A DNA stretch of 33,519 bases from Gammaproteobacteria bacterium (GTDB lineage Bacteria > Pseudomonadota > Gammaproteobacteria > J025): positions 1 through 33,519 of the forward strand of contig RFGN01000256.1 in assembly GCA_003696645.1 (NCBI GenBank), given 5' to 3'. A program made the translations under genes and the position numbers. Below, one piece after another: positions 8,862 to 16,936 of the stretch; position 1 is the stretch's first letter; every line of letters begins with the position of its first letter. Under the pieces are notes generated by a model. That model was not told where the DNA came from and did no database searches. It worked only from the letters and a program-made list of their open reading frames with translations.

Positions 8862-9532
8862 TAGATCGTCTTGGTCTTACCCTGACCCAGAGTCTTGACG
8901 AAACCCTGGCTGTTCCAAGGAGTGATGCTCGTAGCGACGAAAGTGCAAGCCTCGTCAGTGCTCATGTCGTCGATGGACATGCCCGAACCGACGTTCAGGA
9001 TCTCTACGCCATGAATCGACATTCGAGAGAACGAGCCATACTCGTTAGCTGCAGTGATGACGATATCAAAGGGCAGGATCTGATCAGGATACCGGGGACG
9101 AGCCAGGATCTTGTCCAGAGTGATGACCGAGACGGTTGGATTCGCCGAACCGTCCAGGGTGCCGATCATGCCGGACGCCTTCTCGATAGTCGGGATGTTC
9201 ACATCGCCGATGACGAACAGGGAAGGAGTATCATTCCTGTTGGCAATGAACCCTTGGTCCCTGAACGCCTCCAGGAGGGCCGAGCGATCAAATACCTTGA
9301 ACACCAGAGAGCCTGCGATACCCCGCTTACCTCGGGAGAAGGAGCGGGGATCGGCATTGCCCATGGTGTAGATGGGGGCCTTCTCTCTCTGAACCGTGTA
9401 AGAGAGGCCCTGCAGTTCTCCGATCAGCTTACCACCGAACGTGACATGCATGTCTACGCCAGAGAAGCTATTGTAGCTCTTGCTGTAGACCGAAGTGGTG
9501 GATGCGTCAGAGGGAGGAATTCCTGATACCAT
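8861..9532 (-). CDS. Major tail tube protein (223 aa)
   Basis: The gene lies immediately downstream of the sheath, the standard place for the tail tube (inner tube) subunit through which DNA passes. The sequence is beta-rich with the tube-like features listed for its paralogues: a PIYTMG loop, SRGKRGIAGSLVF, LPFDIVITAANEYG, and a C-terminal strand block ending in the Lys-rich GQGKTKTI. An AAGGTAA ribosome binding site lies just before ATG 9532. Its codons favour ATC over ATA and CGT/CGA over AGA/AGG, unlike the two following paralogues, as expected for the most abundant of the three. No transmembrane segment or signal peptide is present. The assignment as major tube is well supported by context; no structure comparison was possible. 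Confidence 0.82.
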   Translation of the reverse strand: MVSGIPPSDASTTSVYSKSYNSFSGVDMHVTFGGKLIGELQGLSYTVQREKAPIYTMGNADPRSFSRGKRGIAGSLVFKVFDRSALLEAFRDQGFIANRNDTPSLFVIGDVNIPTIEKASGMIGTLDGSANPTVSVITLDKILARPRYPDQILPFDIVITAANEYGSFSRMSIHGVEILNVGSGMSIDDMSTDEACTFVATSITPWNSQGFVKTLGQGKTKTI

Positions 9533-9546
9533 AGTTATTTACCTTG

Positions 9547-11076
9547 TTAGGAGATGCTCTTTGCGAGAGACACGTCAAGAGTTATCTTGGTGACCTCGAA
9601 AGCAGGAACCAGAGTCAGAGAGATGGTGACCTCTCCTGCTACTACCTGCTCAGGAGTGGCAGATAGTGTGAAATCGTAGTCGTTTAGGGCGCTGCCCTTC
9701 ATACCCTGGAGAGCTTGATCGATCTCGTTCTCTAGAGCATTCATTCTAGCGCCGTTGTGTGCCTCGCCGATGTAGTTTTCAGCGATGGAGCGAACCAGGT
9801 CTACGGCGGTCTGAGTAATTCTCATGGTGGACATGAGAACGTAGTCGGACCGGACGAACTTGTTCACGTTGTGGGCGCCAGTAACTCCCTTGGCTATGAC
9901 GAAGCCCTTGGAACGGTTGTACATTGTTACTAGACGCATACCCGTGAGAGTGTTTGCTTGAGACCTGGACAGTAGCTTGAGGGGAAGGACTCCCTTCAAG
10001 AACTTGTTCGTTGGCGCCGAATGTGGTGCCAGGGAAGAGATTAGACCTGCCAGAGCAGCAGCACCGTCGGTTATGTAGGAGGTGTTGCTTAGATCTGCGC
10101 CAGCGGCAGCAGCCAGGGACTGAGTTAGGACAGAAGCGGCACGTATCGGAGCCGAGATGACCGATATGTATGCGCCGGCATCAACCTTGTTCCCGTTGCT
10201 GTCTACAGCGGCGTTACCGGCAGAATCCTTGGCCTGCCAAGATGTGAAGTAGCTAGTGCTGACTGCAGAGGAGCTAGCTGCAGAGGAGAACCTGTTGCCG
10301 TTCGTGTCGAAGGAGCCAGAACGGAAGTTGCCGTATATGGTGTCATATGTAGTTGCGGCCGAGAGACCAACCTCTCCGTGATACTCGTACCATTCGGTAA
10401 GTAGCTCGGTAGAGGGATCGTGGAACCACACTGACTTGAGTGGCGCTATTCCAGTCCCGCCCAGAGCAATTACTTCGCCGGATAGAGAGGCTGAACCGTT
10501 GGTTGCAAGCTCTCCAGACCTCTGGATTGCCCACCAAGTGGGCGGGGAGGTGGCTATTACGCCAACACAGGCGTTGTGATCGGCCGTGGACTGGTAGCAG
10601 AAGTCAGCTAGCTGCTTACCGAAGTTGTTACCTGCGCCAGCAGTGTCATCATCTATGTAGACACCAACAGGAACAACCACATCCACGTCCCTGTTCTTGA
10701 GGACGTTGTAGCCGCTCTGTAGCGCTGCAAATCGTGCCGAGTGTCCACTGTTGGGGTTGAGATATCCAAACAGCTCAGCACCAGTCTTGTGGTCTATTAC
10801 GAGAACCTCTATGTTCTGTGCGCCGGCATTCACAGCCTGCTCGATAGCCAGAGCTAGTTCTCCGGGGAATGGATCCGAGGGAACATCGCCGCTGAAGTAG
10901 AGGCTGTTTATGGCCTTGTCTACAGAGGAGACGGTAAGGGGCTCCATCAGAGGCACACCAGTGTTGCTGGTGATGCCCAGAAGAGTAACCTTAGGCCCCG
11001 CAGGGGGCGGCCCAATCTTGAGTCCTAGATCGTTTAGGACAGCATTCACATTGGGGAGAAAGTCATCGTTTGCCAT
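9547..11076 (-). CDS. Contractile tail sheath protein (509 aa)
   Basis: Length, position before the tube gene and sequence pattern fit the contractile tail sheath. The N-terminal part holds alternating strands and helices (KVTLLGITSNTG, then ELALAIEQAVNAGAQNIEVLVI). A central insertion domain covers roughly residues 100-330. The C-terminal third is the conserved region: MRLVTMYNRSKGFVIAKGVT, a run starting SDYVLMSTMRITQTAVD, an ENEIDQAL helix, and a final beta arm TISLTLVPAFEVTKITLDVSL, typical of sheath proteins and involved in the interlocking mesh between subunits. A ribosome binding site AAAGGTAA lies 11 bases before ATG 11076. Sheath subunits polymerise around the tube and contract to drive it through the host envelope. 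This gene makes the phage a myovirus. Confidence 0.92.
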   Translation of the reverse strand: MANDDFLPNVNAVLNDLGLKIGPPPAGPKVTLLGITSNTGVPLMEPLTVSSVDKAINSLYFSGDVPSDPFPGELALAIEQAVNAGAQNIEVLVIDHKTGAELFGYLNPNSGHSARFAALQSGYNVLKNRDVDVVVPVGVYIDDDTAGAGNNFGKQLADFCYQSTADHNACVGVIATSPPTWWAIQRSGELATNGSASLSGEVIALGGTGIAPLKSVWFHDPSTELLTEWYEYHGEVGLSAATTYDTIYGNFRSGSFDTNGNRFSSAASSSAVSTSYFTSWQAKDSAGNAAVDSNGNKVDAGAYISVISAPIRAASVLTQSLAAAAGADLSNTSYITDGAAALAGLISSLAPHSAPTNKFLKGVLPLKLLSRSQANTLTGMRLVTMYNRSKGFVIAKGVTGAHNVNKFVRSDYVLMSTMRITQTAVDLVRSIAENYIGEAHNGARMNALENEIDQALQGMKGSALNDYDFTLSATPEQVVAGEVTISLTLVPAFEVTKITLDVSLAKSIS

Positions 11077-11091
11077 GGCTTGATTTTACCT

Positions 11092-12147
11092 TTAGTGTTG
11101 TATGGTTATATCTCCGAAGAGATAGTTGCCTGAGAGGTCGTAGAACAGACCTCGATATCCGCTAGTGGTAAGCTCCCCAGACACGAGCTGCCCAGCGATA
11201 TATCTCTTGCCATCGGCTCGAGATATATTGTCCGAAACGTCCAAAACGACATCGTATCGAAGCATATCTCTTTCATAGACTACCTCGAGTTGTTCAGTTC
11301 TGAAGTAGTATTGGGCCCCCCTGGTATAGAGTGGCTGACGCCACCTTGACGTGGTTTCATCCTCCACTCTTCTCCAGAAGAACGTTTGCTCGACTCCATT
11401 TTTCTGTAGAACCCAGCTATACAGTCTCATGAACTGCTCGAACCACTCTATCAGGCTCTCAACAGAAAGACTGTCTTGCCCAAAAGCATCGAACTGAACG
11501 ATGTTGTCGAATGTCTGGCCTCTTACCGAGACCGTGTATCCTTGTTGTAGGGGGTCCTTTAGAACCTCTCGTTGTCTAGGCTTCAGCTCTTTTCTGGTAC
11601 CGAAGGGCTGGGATAGCCCTCCAGGCTCTTTTCTCACCAGATGCCAACCGATAGTTGGCCTTATCGGGGGAGCGTCAGAGCCTTCTCTGTTATCCTTTGC
11701 TGCAATTGAGTTTACGGCCTCGGTCCTAAACGTGTGGTCAAAAACGACGTAATTCCTTTGGTCTAAAAAGGATAGGACATGTCGGTCCTCTTCGGACGGC
11801 GCGTCCTTCAGATCCATACGGATCAGCCCCTCCCACTTCTTGGTAGTGGGGTTGGTCACCAGTTGATCAACGGTATAGACCTCATCGGTCCTCTCGTTGA
11901 GTATTTGGTCCCCTTCCTTGGGCTGTATGAATGCGAAGGGGAACCATATGAGGTTCTTGGAGATCCTATTTACCCTGAAGGTGGTCTGATAGCGCCGTAG
12001 AAGCCTGTCTATCAGCTCCATGGTCTGCAGGAGGGTCAGATTCCCACCAGCTCTGGTGGACTTCCTGCGGACCTCCATGTTCTTGGTACGGGGGTCGTAG
12101 ACTATCAGATACTTGTCTGTGAACAGGTCTGTGGGCTCTATAGTCAT
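11092..12147 (-). CDS. Probable neck / tail-completion (tail terminator) protein (351 aa)
   Basis: The gene sits between a neck-type gene and the sheath, where tail terminator or tail-completion proteins are found. The first ~170 residues are mixed alpha/beta, with an early helix (LQTMELIDRLLRRY) followed by a strand-rich part including FPFAFIQPKEGDQI. The C-terminal ~150 residues contain VESLIEWFEQFMRLYSWVL followed by strands, similar in layout to proteins that cap the tail tube. There are no cysteine clusters, membrane segments or enzyme motifs. The start overlaps the previous stop as ATGA. I do not recognise the family from sequence alone; the role is inferred from position. Confidence 0.5.
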   Translation of the reverse strand: MTIEPTDLFTDKYLIVYDPRTKNMEVRRKSTRAGGNLTLLQTMELIDRLLRRYQTTFRVNRISKNLIWFPFAFIQPKEGDQILNERTDEVYTVDQLVTNPTTKKWEGLIRMDLKDAPSEEDRHVLSFLDQRNYVVFDHTFRTEAVNSIAAKDNREGSDAPPIRPTIGWHLVRKEPGGLSQPFGTRKELKPRQREVLKDPLQQGYTVSVRGQTFDNIVQFDAFGQDSLSVESLIEWFEQFMRLYSWVLQKNGVEQTFFWRRVEDETTSRWRQPLYTRGAQYYFRTEQLEVVYERDMLRYDVVLDVSDNISRADGKRYIAGQLVSGELTTSGYRGLFYDLSGNYLFGDITIQH

Positions 12148-12656
12148 ACTGACGGCCCTCTCGTATCCAGGTTGTATTGGGTTCCTCTGGGTCCTGGTTT
12201 ACCGTCCTGTGTGGTTCTCTCCTCCAGATATACTGCCCAGTAAAGAACCTTACCTTCTCTACCACGGATCCCAAAAGAGTCTGCTACTACGTAGGTTCGG
12301 ATTATGGAGAAGGGCTGAGTTGGTATGCCAGTGTCGTGGTCCGCAGCCAGCTCAAGAATCATGTCGTACTTGTTGACCGGCCGGTCGTGCTGCACAACAC
12401 ATCTGACCCTAAATGTGGATATTCTCCCTGCTTCTGAGTAGAACTCAACCCCTGGAGTTGATATCCAGAGATAGGCCTTTACCAGGAAGTCTGTGAATAC
12501 GAATCCGGTGTTGAGGCATCGTGGACATGGGGCGTCGCCCTTATGGTCACACTTCTGGTTTCTGTTGGCTTGCCTAAGGCCAACCCACCTGTAGTGGCCA
12601 TCGTCTCGTATTCTGGCTAGGACAGTTCTGGGATCTATGAACGATTGGCGGCCCAT
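12144..12656 (-). CDS. Head-tail connector / neck protein candidate with zinc-binding motif (170 aa)
   Basis: A compact 170-residue protein lies among head-completion genes. Residues 36-47 form a likely zinc site: C36, H38, C44 and C47 in the pattern CDHKGDAPCPRC, followed by LNTGF. The rest is beta-rich (strands around 53-70, 80-105 and 118-150), compatible with head-closure or stopper-type neck proteins, some of which carry a metal-binding loop. It begins one base after the preceding stop, and its own stop overlaps the next start as ATGA, so it belongs to the neck gene block. No nuclease or other catalytic motif was found. Neck assignment is by position and size. Confidence 0.5.
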   Translation of the reverse strand: MGRQSFIDPRTVLARIRDDGHYRWVGLRQANRNQKCDHKGDAPCPRCLNTGFVFTDFLVKAYLWISTPGVEFYSEAGRISTFRVRCVVQHDRPVNKYDMILELAADHDTGIPTQPFSIIRTYVVADSFGIRGREGKVLYWAVYLEERTTQDGKPGPRGTQYNLDTRGPSV

Positions 12657-12657
12657 G

Positions 12658-14025
12658 CTAGAACATTGGGTTGTTTGTCCTGGCCTGTCTAGACAAGGAG
12701 GTGTTTCCTATGGGGGCGTCAGGCTGTGAGTACCGGTTTATGGGATTTATGTATCTGCCGTTGGGCCCATACCACAGCCTATCGTTGTAGATTCTCTCAT
12801 CGCCGGGAGTGGTAGATATTGCAAACTGCCAGCCCTTCTTTATGGTTTCTAGGGCTCTATCTCTCTCCTCACGTACACGGATAGCCTTCATGGCTACTCG
12901 TCCTATGAGCTGATCTACAGATAGGTTTAGATCTCCTACTTGATGCCTGTTGCCGGCTACCAGGAACTTCTCGTATTCCTGGTCCTCTATGATGTCCAGT
13001 ATGGTAGCGTAGAGAGTATACTTCGTCCTGGCCCAGTTCTCCTCTGTGAGGCTGAGGGACCTGCCTGTTTGCTCCCAGAGGATTATTAGGTTTTTCAGGG
13101 AGAGGGCGGCTATGTAGTCGTCTCTGACCATATCGCCGCCTATATGGCGAAGCTCCCTCTTTACCGTTCTAGGGTCTGGGCCTCTAGGGAACAGTTCCGT
13201 AGCTATTCTATAGGTCATACCGCCGAAACCATCGTTGTCGGTGGATATGATCTTGTCGCTGAGATGGACTTCTACGCCTGCGTTTTTGGGTAGGTCTTTA
13301 CCAAACGTGACTACTATGTCACTACCGGTTACGGATACTGTCCCGGTAGGGTATGCCCAATCTACTGTGTTGTCCGTATCTTCAGTCTTTAGGAGTTGCC
13401 CAGAAGCCAGGTATTCTTGGTCGAATAGAGGGAAGATATCGATATCTACTTCATCACTTATGTCCGGGGTTCCAGATACGGTCTTGGAGAACGTGAATCG
13501 GATAGTTCTATCCCCGGTGAGAGACGGAGAATTATCTGACGAGTAGTTCTTCGGCCGGACCTTCTCTACGACGAAGTCAAGCCCCAGGGCCTTTACGTTA
13601 GACGGAAGGAATAGGTCCCCCTCCAGAGTCTTGGACTGAGCCTCCTTCTCTATAGTGGTATCTACCTCAAAAAGATCATCCCCAGTTGTGAACTCTAAGA
13701 TTATGGAGGTAGTCAGATCGTCACTAGATCCGGTTCCGGAGAGGGACTGAGTTACTTTTAGATCGTTACCTACGATGATTATCCTGTAGAGAGTATTCTC
13801 TTTCAGGATATGGGTAGGCAGAACTGTTATCGTGAATGTTGAGCTGTCATAGGTTATGCTGACAGGCACCCTCGTCTGTGTAGATAGATCCATTAGGTGA
13901 ATGGTGTTCTCATTCACCGTGCTGGAATCTAGTGCATCCTGGAAAACTAGACGTATAGACTTGTTGAGGTATACGCCTGTTGACTTGTCTACAGGGTCAG
14001 ACGAGGATAGAACTGGTTCAGCCAT
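12658..14025 (-). CDS. Virion protein with N-terminal SbsA/Big_5-type Ig-like domain, probable neck or head-completion protein (455 aa)
   Basis: Residues ~5-115 match the SbsA-type bacterial Ig-like fold: an opening SSSDPVDKSTGVYLNKSIRL, then FQDALDSSTVNENTIHL, and a late ENTLYRIIIVG strand. The order (pre-condition, sum of strands, formation of a variable) is the usual one for this domain. A second similar beta-rich unit may occupy ~150-270 (TIRFTFSKTVSGTPDI, then PKNAGVEVHLSDKI). The C-terminal ~170 residues are helical and charged, as in connector proteins that bind portal or head. The gene shares one base with the preceding capsid paralogue stop (TAATG). Combining surface Ig-like domains with a connector-like C-terminus suggests a collar or neck decoration. 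Only the Ig-like part is recognised from sequence. Confidence 0.6.
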   Translation of the reverse strand: MAEPVLSSSDPVDKSTGVYLNKSIRLVFQDALDSSTVNENTIHLMDLSTQTRVPVSITYDSSTFTITVLPTHILKENTLYRIIIVGNDLKVTQSLSGTGSSDDLTTSIILEFTTGDDLFEVDTTIEKEAQSKTLEGDLFLPSNVKALGLDFVVEKVRPKNYSSDNSPSLTGDRTIRFTFSKTVSGTPDISDEVDIDIFPLFDQEYLASGQLLKTEDTDNTVDWAYPTGTVSVTGSDIVVTFGKDLPKNAGVEVHLSDKIISTDNDGFGGMTYRIATELFPRGPDPRTVKRELRHIGGDMVRDDYIAALSLKNLIILWEQTGRSLSLTEENWARTKYTLYATILDIIEDQEYEKFLVAGNRHQVGDLNLSVDQLIGRVAMKAIRVREERDRALETIKKGWQFAISTTPGDERIYNDRLWYGPNGRYINPINRYSQPDAPIGNTSLSRQARTNNPMF

Positions 14026-15200
14026 TAGACTTGATCATCAATAACTCTAGTAGTTAGAGAGGGGTCATTGCTCAGGTTGGCATTTACAGCGGGTATGGTG
14101 GCGACTATGTTGGACACCATATCAACGGGCCGTCTGTTGGACACGTTCTTGATAACCACAGAGGTTCCCTCTTGGAGGGCTAGGCCCGACCGGAAGAACA
14201 GAGACATACGAGAGAGGTCTCTATCTCTGTCTAGGCTCTCGTTTGTCCTTATGCCTGCGGAGTCAACAACCATAGGACCTACAGCATCTATATCGCACAC
14301 CAATATGTGAGATACGTAGTAGCCCTGGCTGGTCTTCTTTATAGGAACATATGGGGATAGTAGGATGTTCCAGTTGGCCGGGAACTGGCCTCTAGCCTCC
14401 AAAGATCGTCCTCTAGCAGAGCCTACATAAGGCACCTTGCTGGGCTGGCGGACTTGACTAGAGCCTGGGATGGTGAATAGGCGGTAGATACTGGGCTCGG
14501 AGAACACAATCCACATGAGTGGGTGGACTATGAGTGTGTTTGCCTGGTACCCGTTGTCTAGTAGGTCTCCATAAGCCTTGAAGAGATCGTCTGCTGTTAC
14601 CGAGCCGTTGTAGTCTCCCGCACCGTCTCTGCCTGTGGTGGACGGCTTTCCTGTGTCGTAGTTGTCGAACGACACGGTGGCCTTGCTGTAGAGCCTATCT
14701 ACTATGTCTTTCTCTACAGCCCTCCGAATGGCTCTAGCTCCTAGCCTCACATGCCGGCTTATCATCTGAGGAGTTCCCTTGTCTAGAGTCTCCTGAGAGA
14801 CTCTTACCGATACTCCCCACTTGGACATGTCTGCATAGCACAGAGCACCTAGAGATGTACTTGATTCCATAGGTGCTTGTCCGGGGGAGACCTTATGTGC
14901 TACGAGAGCTCCTGCAGCTAGGGTATGCTCCACAGCATCGAACGTATTTACTGGAACCTCGTCCAGAAGGGGCCTGACCACCTCTGTAGGCTCTTCAGCC
15001 TCTATGATATCCTCGTGGAGGATAGCAGGGGTGAAGAACTTGGCGAAGCCACCACTATCCTGTAGTGCCTCAAGTTCTACATTCAGTAGCTCTGAAGCGC
15101 TGCAAGTGCTGGATCTCCACTGATCCCTGAACACCTCATAGGCGCTTTTGATATTGCCCTGCTTGATCAGGTCTACCAGGGTATTTTTTAGTGAGTTCAT
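14025..15200 (-). CDS. Second HK97-fold capsid protein, paralogue of the major capsid protein (391 aa)
   Basis: The protein aligns by eye with the major capsid protein upstream. GDYNGSVTADDLFKAYGDLL matches GQFNGTLTLDDLMYAYGKMV; YQANTLIVHPLMWIVF matches FTPNALIMHPLAWQIF; NILLSPYVPI matches VIVSPFMSF; and RMSLFFRSGLALQEG matches KVKFRERYGLAVVNEG. The ~130-residue N-terminal region differs from that of the major protein and lacks its long charged helix. A GAGGAT ribosome binding site precedes ATG 15200. Paralogous capsid proteins in other phages (T4 gp23 and gp24) divide the shell between hexamers and vertex pentamers, so a vertex or minor capsid role is plausible. Its codon use is less biased than that of the major protein, suggesting fewer copies. 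Confidence 0.72.
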   Translation of the reverse strand: MNSLKNTLVDLIKQGNIKSAYEVFRDQWRSSTCSASELLNVELEALQDSGGFAKFFTPAILHEDIIEAEEPTEVVRPLLDEVPVNTFDAVEHTLAAGALVAHKVSPGQAPMESSTSLGALCYADMSKWGVSVRVSQETLDKGTPQMISRHVRLGARAIRRAVEKDIVDRLYSKATVSFDNYDTGKPSTTGRDGAGDYNGSVTADDLFKAYGDLLDNGYQANTLIVHPLMWIVFSEPSIYRLFTIPGSSQVRQPSKVPYVGSARGRSLEARGQFPANWNILLSPYVPIKKTSQGYYVSHILVCDIDAVGPMVVDSAGIRTNESLDRDRDLSRMSLFFRSGLALQEGTSVVIKNVSNRRPVDMVSNIVATIPAVNANLSNDPSLTTRVIDDQV

Positions 15201-15218
15201 TTTGTGATAATCCTCAGA

Positions 15219-15926
15219 TTACATGCCCCAACCAGGGCCGAACCAGGACCTTACAGATCTAGGCCCAATATGGAGAGAGTGATCTCTTATTACTATCTCG
15301 TCTAGGTAGATGCTGCCAGACGCTGTAGGCGACGCGAACACAACCCCTGCTGTATATGCAGCCATACTGGCGAATGAGTCGTAGTTGTCAATGTTCTGTA
15401 CTGGAGTCTGTTCAACGTTGTCCAGCCATATACGCATAGACCCATCAGCCGCCACATCTGAACTAGCCCTGACCAGCTCTACCTCTACTGCATACGGCCT
15501 GGATTGTCCTGCCAAGACTACTCTTGAGTTAGACCCGGTTAGGTCGTCAGTCATTGAGAAGCTGAAGTAGTAGTCCGCACCTACCTTAGCGAAGGATGCA
15601 GTAAAGAATCCAGCACTACTGAATGGCGCATTGGCGGTTATAGCTGTATGCAGCAGGATATCAGAGCCGTCTGTAGCTAGTGGCAGGTTGTTGGGGTCCG
15701 CGTAATACCTGAACCTTATGAGGTTGGATGCTGGTGGAGATATGGTTACGTAGGCATAGGATTGTTCTGAAGACGATCCTGTAGATTGTGCTTGCAGACC
15801 TAGGTTTGTGCCCACCATACCCGCCGATGTGGATATAGATAGACCTCCCCCAGGGTGGTTGTCTATGGTAGCGGTATACTCGGAGAAGTCCCCTACCTCA
15901 TGTGTCACCCTGTAGAGATCTGTCAT
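15219..15926 (-). CDS. LamG / concanavalin-A-like beta-sandwich virion protein (235 aa)
   Basis: The sequence is Ser/Thr/Gly-rich and almost entirely beta-strand. It has the layout of a LamG or concanavalin-A-like jelly roll: an IRFRYYADPN strand, then YYFSFSMTDD, then AVEVELVRAS, a GSMRIWLDNVEQ strand, and the closing GSIYLDEIVIRDH that is characteristic of such domains. It begins with an ATGA overlap with the preceding small gene and lies between the two capsid paralogues, so a capsid decoration or surface-adhesion protein fits better than a tail fibre. The C-terminal 15 residues are Trp/Gly/Arg-rich and may form the anchor. No glycosidase catalytic residues were identified. Carbohydrate binding is possible but unproven. 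Confidence 0.6.
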   Translation of the reverse strand: MTDLYRVTHEVGDFSEYTATIDNHPGGGLSISTSAGMVGTNLGLQAQSTGSSSEQSYAYVTISPPASNLIRFRYYADPNNLPLATDGSDILLHTAITANAPFSSAGFFTASFAKVGADYYFSFSMTDDLTGSNSRVVLAGQSRPYAVEVELVRASSDVAADGSMRIWLDNVEQTPVQNIDNYDSFASMAAYTAGVVFASPTASGSIYLDEIVIRDHSLHIGPRSVRSWFGPGWGM

Positions 15927-16237
15927 TGCATTACTTCAATATAGGTTATGTGGCCGCCAACCTGTACTGCAGCACTCAGGTTGATGTTGAGAGCTGATCC
16001 TGCAGGAGTCTCGAACAAGCCTCCTTCCGGGAGGGAGGCAGAACCACCATCTCCAGCAGCAGATAGGGTTATCGGCCCTGTCAGATCATTTGAGCCGTCG
16101 TTGAATTTGACAGTAACAGGACCCCCAGCTACTACGGTGTAGCTTAGAACCCGTATCTTCTTTCCAGAGGCAGCCGCTACCAGAACGGTGTTCCCGGAGG
16201 TAGATGTGTCTATAGCTTTGAACTTGGTAGCACTCAT
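15923..16237 (-). CDS. Small beta-sandwich virion protein, probable decoration or fibre module (104 aa)
   Basis: A 104-residue all-beta protein with the pattern GNTVLVAAASGKKIRVLSY, then TVKFNDGSNDLTGPI, then GGLFETPAGSALNINLSAAV, and a final VGGHITYIEV. From memory, modules with this strand order recur in structural proteins of many uncultured phages; I cannot verify this here. A strong ribosome binding site TTAGGAGAG lies just before ATG 16237, and the start overlaps the previous stop as ATGA. Small size, good initiation site and position next to the capsid genes suggest a capsid decoration protein. No catalytic residues are expected. Confidence 0.6.
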   Translation of the reverse strand: MSATKFKAIDTSTSGNTVLVAAASGKKIRVLSYTVVAGGPVTVKFNDGSNDLTGPITLSAAGDGGSASLPEGGLFETPAGSALNINLSAAVQVGGHITYIEVMQ

Positions 16238-16794
16238 TCTTCTCTCCTAACGATCACAGATCCGTCTGGAGTGGTAAGGATATCGATTCTGGGGTTCTTA
16301 CCTTCTTCTTCCGTGACTTCCGATATAGAGCCTAGTCTCCTATCGACATAGGTGAGTGCCGACTCTAGTAACTTCTTTACTTCTGGCCTGTTGAGGGAAG
16401 TATTCTCTTGTGCAAGACAGTGAGTTGCTATCTCTTCTAGAGAATATCCCTTGTCAGACCCTTCTTTTACCAGTTTCTTTAAGGCGGCGACTACTATGTC
16501 ACTTGCGCCGTTTATACGGACCAGGTTCCACCAGTTGTCCAAAACTTCGTCATCCCTGTCTACAGGCTCTATTCTTTCTTTGCCATAGACTATATGGCCA
16601 TCGGAGATGGCTCTCAGAATCATCTGATAGTATTCATCAGGCCACCCTGGACTTATGGTGGCCCACCACCTCTCCGGAGATAGATGTATATCCCCGCAGA
16701 AAAAGAAAGACTCCCTCTTCAGGTTCAACGAAATCTTCTTTCCGAAGAGATGAGAATAAGGGTTTTGTTTCTTCGTTTGACTTTTCTTCGGCAT
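16234..16794 (-). CDS. Unknown protein between capsid genes (186 aa)
   Basis: I do not recognise the family. The N-terminus is strongly basic (six lysines in the first 18 residues), followed by a Trp-rich segment (RWWATISPGW) and a mainly helical remainder with EEIATHCLAQE and a Glu-rich C-terminal part ending in VIVRREE. It is the first gene after the hairpin-containing gap behind the major capsid gene, and has its own ribosome binding site (GAGGAAAAG) before ATG 16794. Codon use is ordinary for the window and unlike the heavily biased capsid gene. A helical regulatory or assembly factor is possible, but no role can be assigned. Confidence 0.6.
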   Translation of the reverse strand: MPKKSQTKKQNPYSHLFGKKISLNLKRESFFFCGDIHLSPERWWATISPGWPDEYYQMILRAISDGHIVYGKERIEPVDRDDEVLDNWWNLVRINGASDIVVAALKKLVKEGSDKGYSLEEIATHCLAQENTSLNRPEVKKLLESALTYVDRRLGSISEVTEEEGKNPRIDILTTPDGSVIVRREE

Positions 16795-16810
16795 AGCTTT
16801 TCCTCATATG

Positions 16811-16845
16811 AGAAAGGCCGGCCGGGGTAGCGAAGCCGGCCGGCC
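16811..16845 (-). terminator. GC-rich hairpin with short T tract behind the major capsid gene
   Basis: On the minus strand a perfect 10-bp stem (GGCCGGCCGG with CCGGCCGGCC, plus-strand 16816-16825 and 16836-16845) closes a 10-base loop and is followed by TTTCT. This resembles an intrinsic terminator placed between the major capsid gene and the next gene. The T tract is short, so partial termination is likely. Such a site would keep capsid mRNA in excess over the downstream genes. Confidence 0.6.
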
Positions 16846-16908
16846 AGGTTGTCTGTCCTACGTTTGTTTTGACGGTCCGGAAAGCACCGGCCTTTTGAAT
16901 ACGGATGT

Positions 16909-16930
16909 GGGGGAGGACTAAGCCTCCCCC
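16909..16930 (-). other. Hairpin immediately after the major capsid stop codon
   Basis: A perfect 8-bp stem, GGGGGAGG with CCTCCCCC, closes a 6-base loop. It begins six bases after the capsid TAA on the minus strand. No T tract follows, so it looks more like a 3' stabilising structure than a terminator. A weaker bulged hairpin (GGTCCGG with CCGGCC, 16874-16892) lies between it and the terminator at 16811-16845. Confidence 0.55.
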
Positions 16931-16936
16931 TGTTGG

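Noticed and set aside
8777-9526. A 249-residue open frame on the plus strand opposite the tube genes
   Set aside because: Both minus-strand frames beneath it are tube-like paralogues with shared motifs and a ribosome binding site; the plus frame resembles no protein and has no neighbours on its strand.
11966-12274. Minus-strand 102-residue frame across the neck gene junction
   Set aside because: Overlaps two coupled genes in another frame, is rich in His/Arg/Pro without structure and lacks a ribosome binding site.
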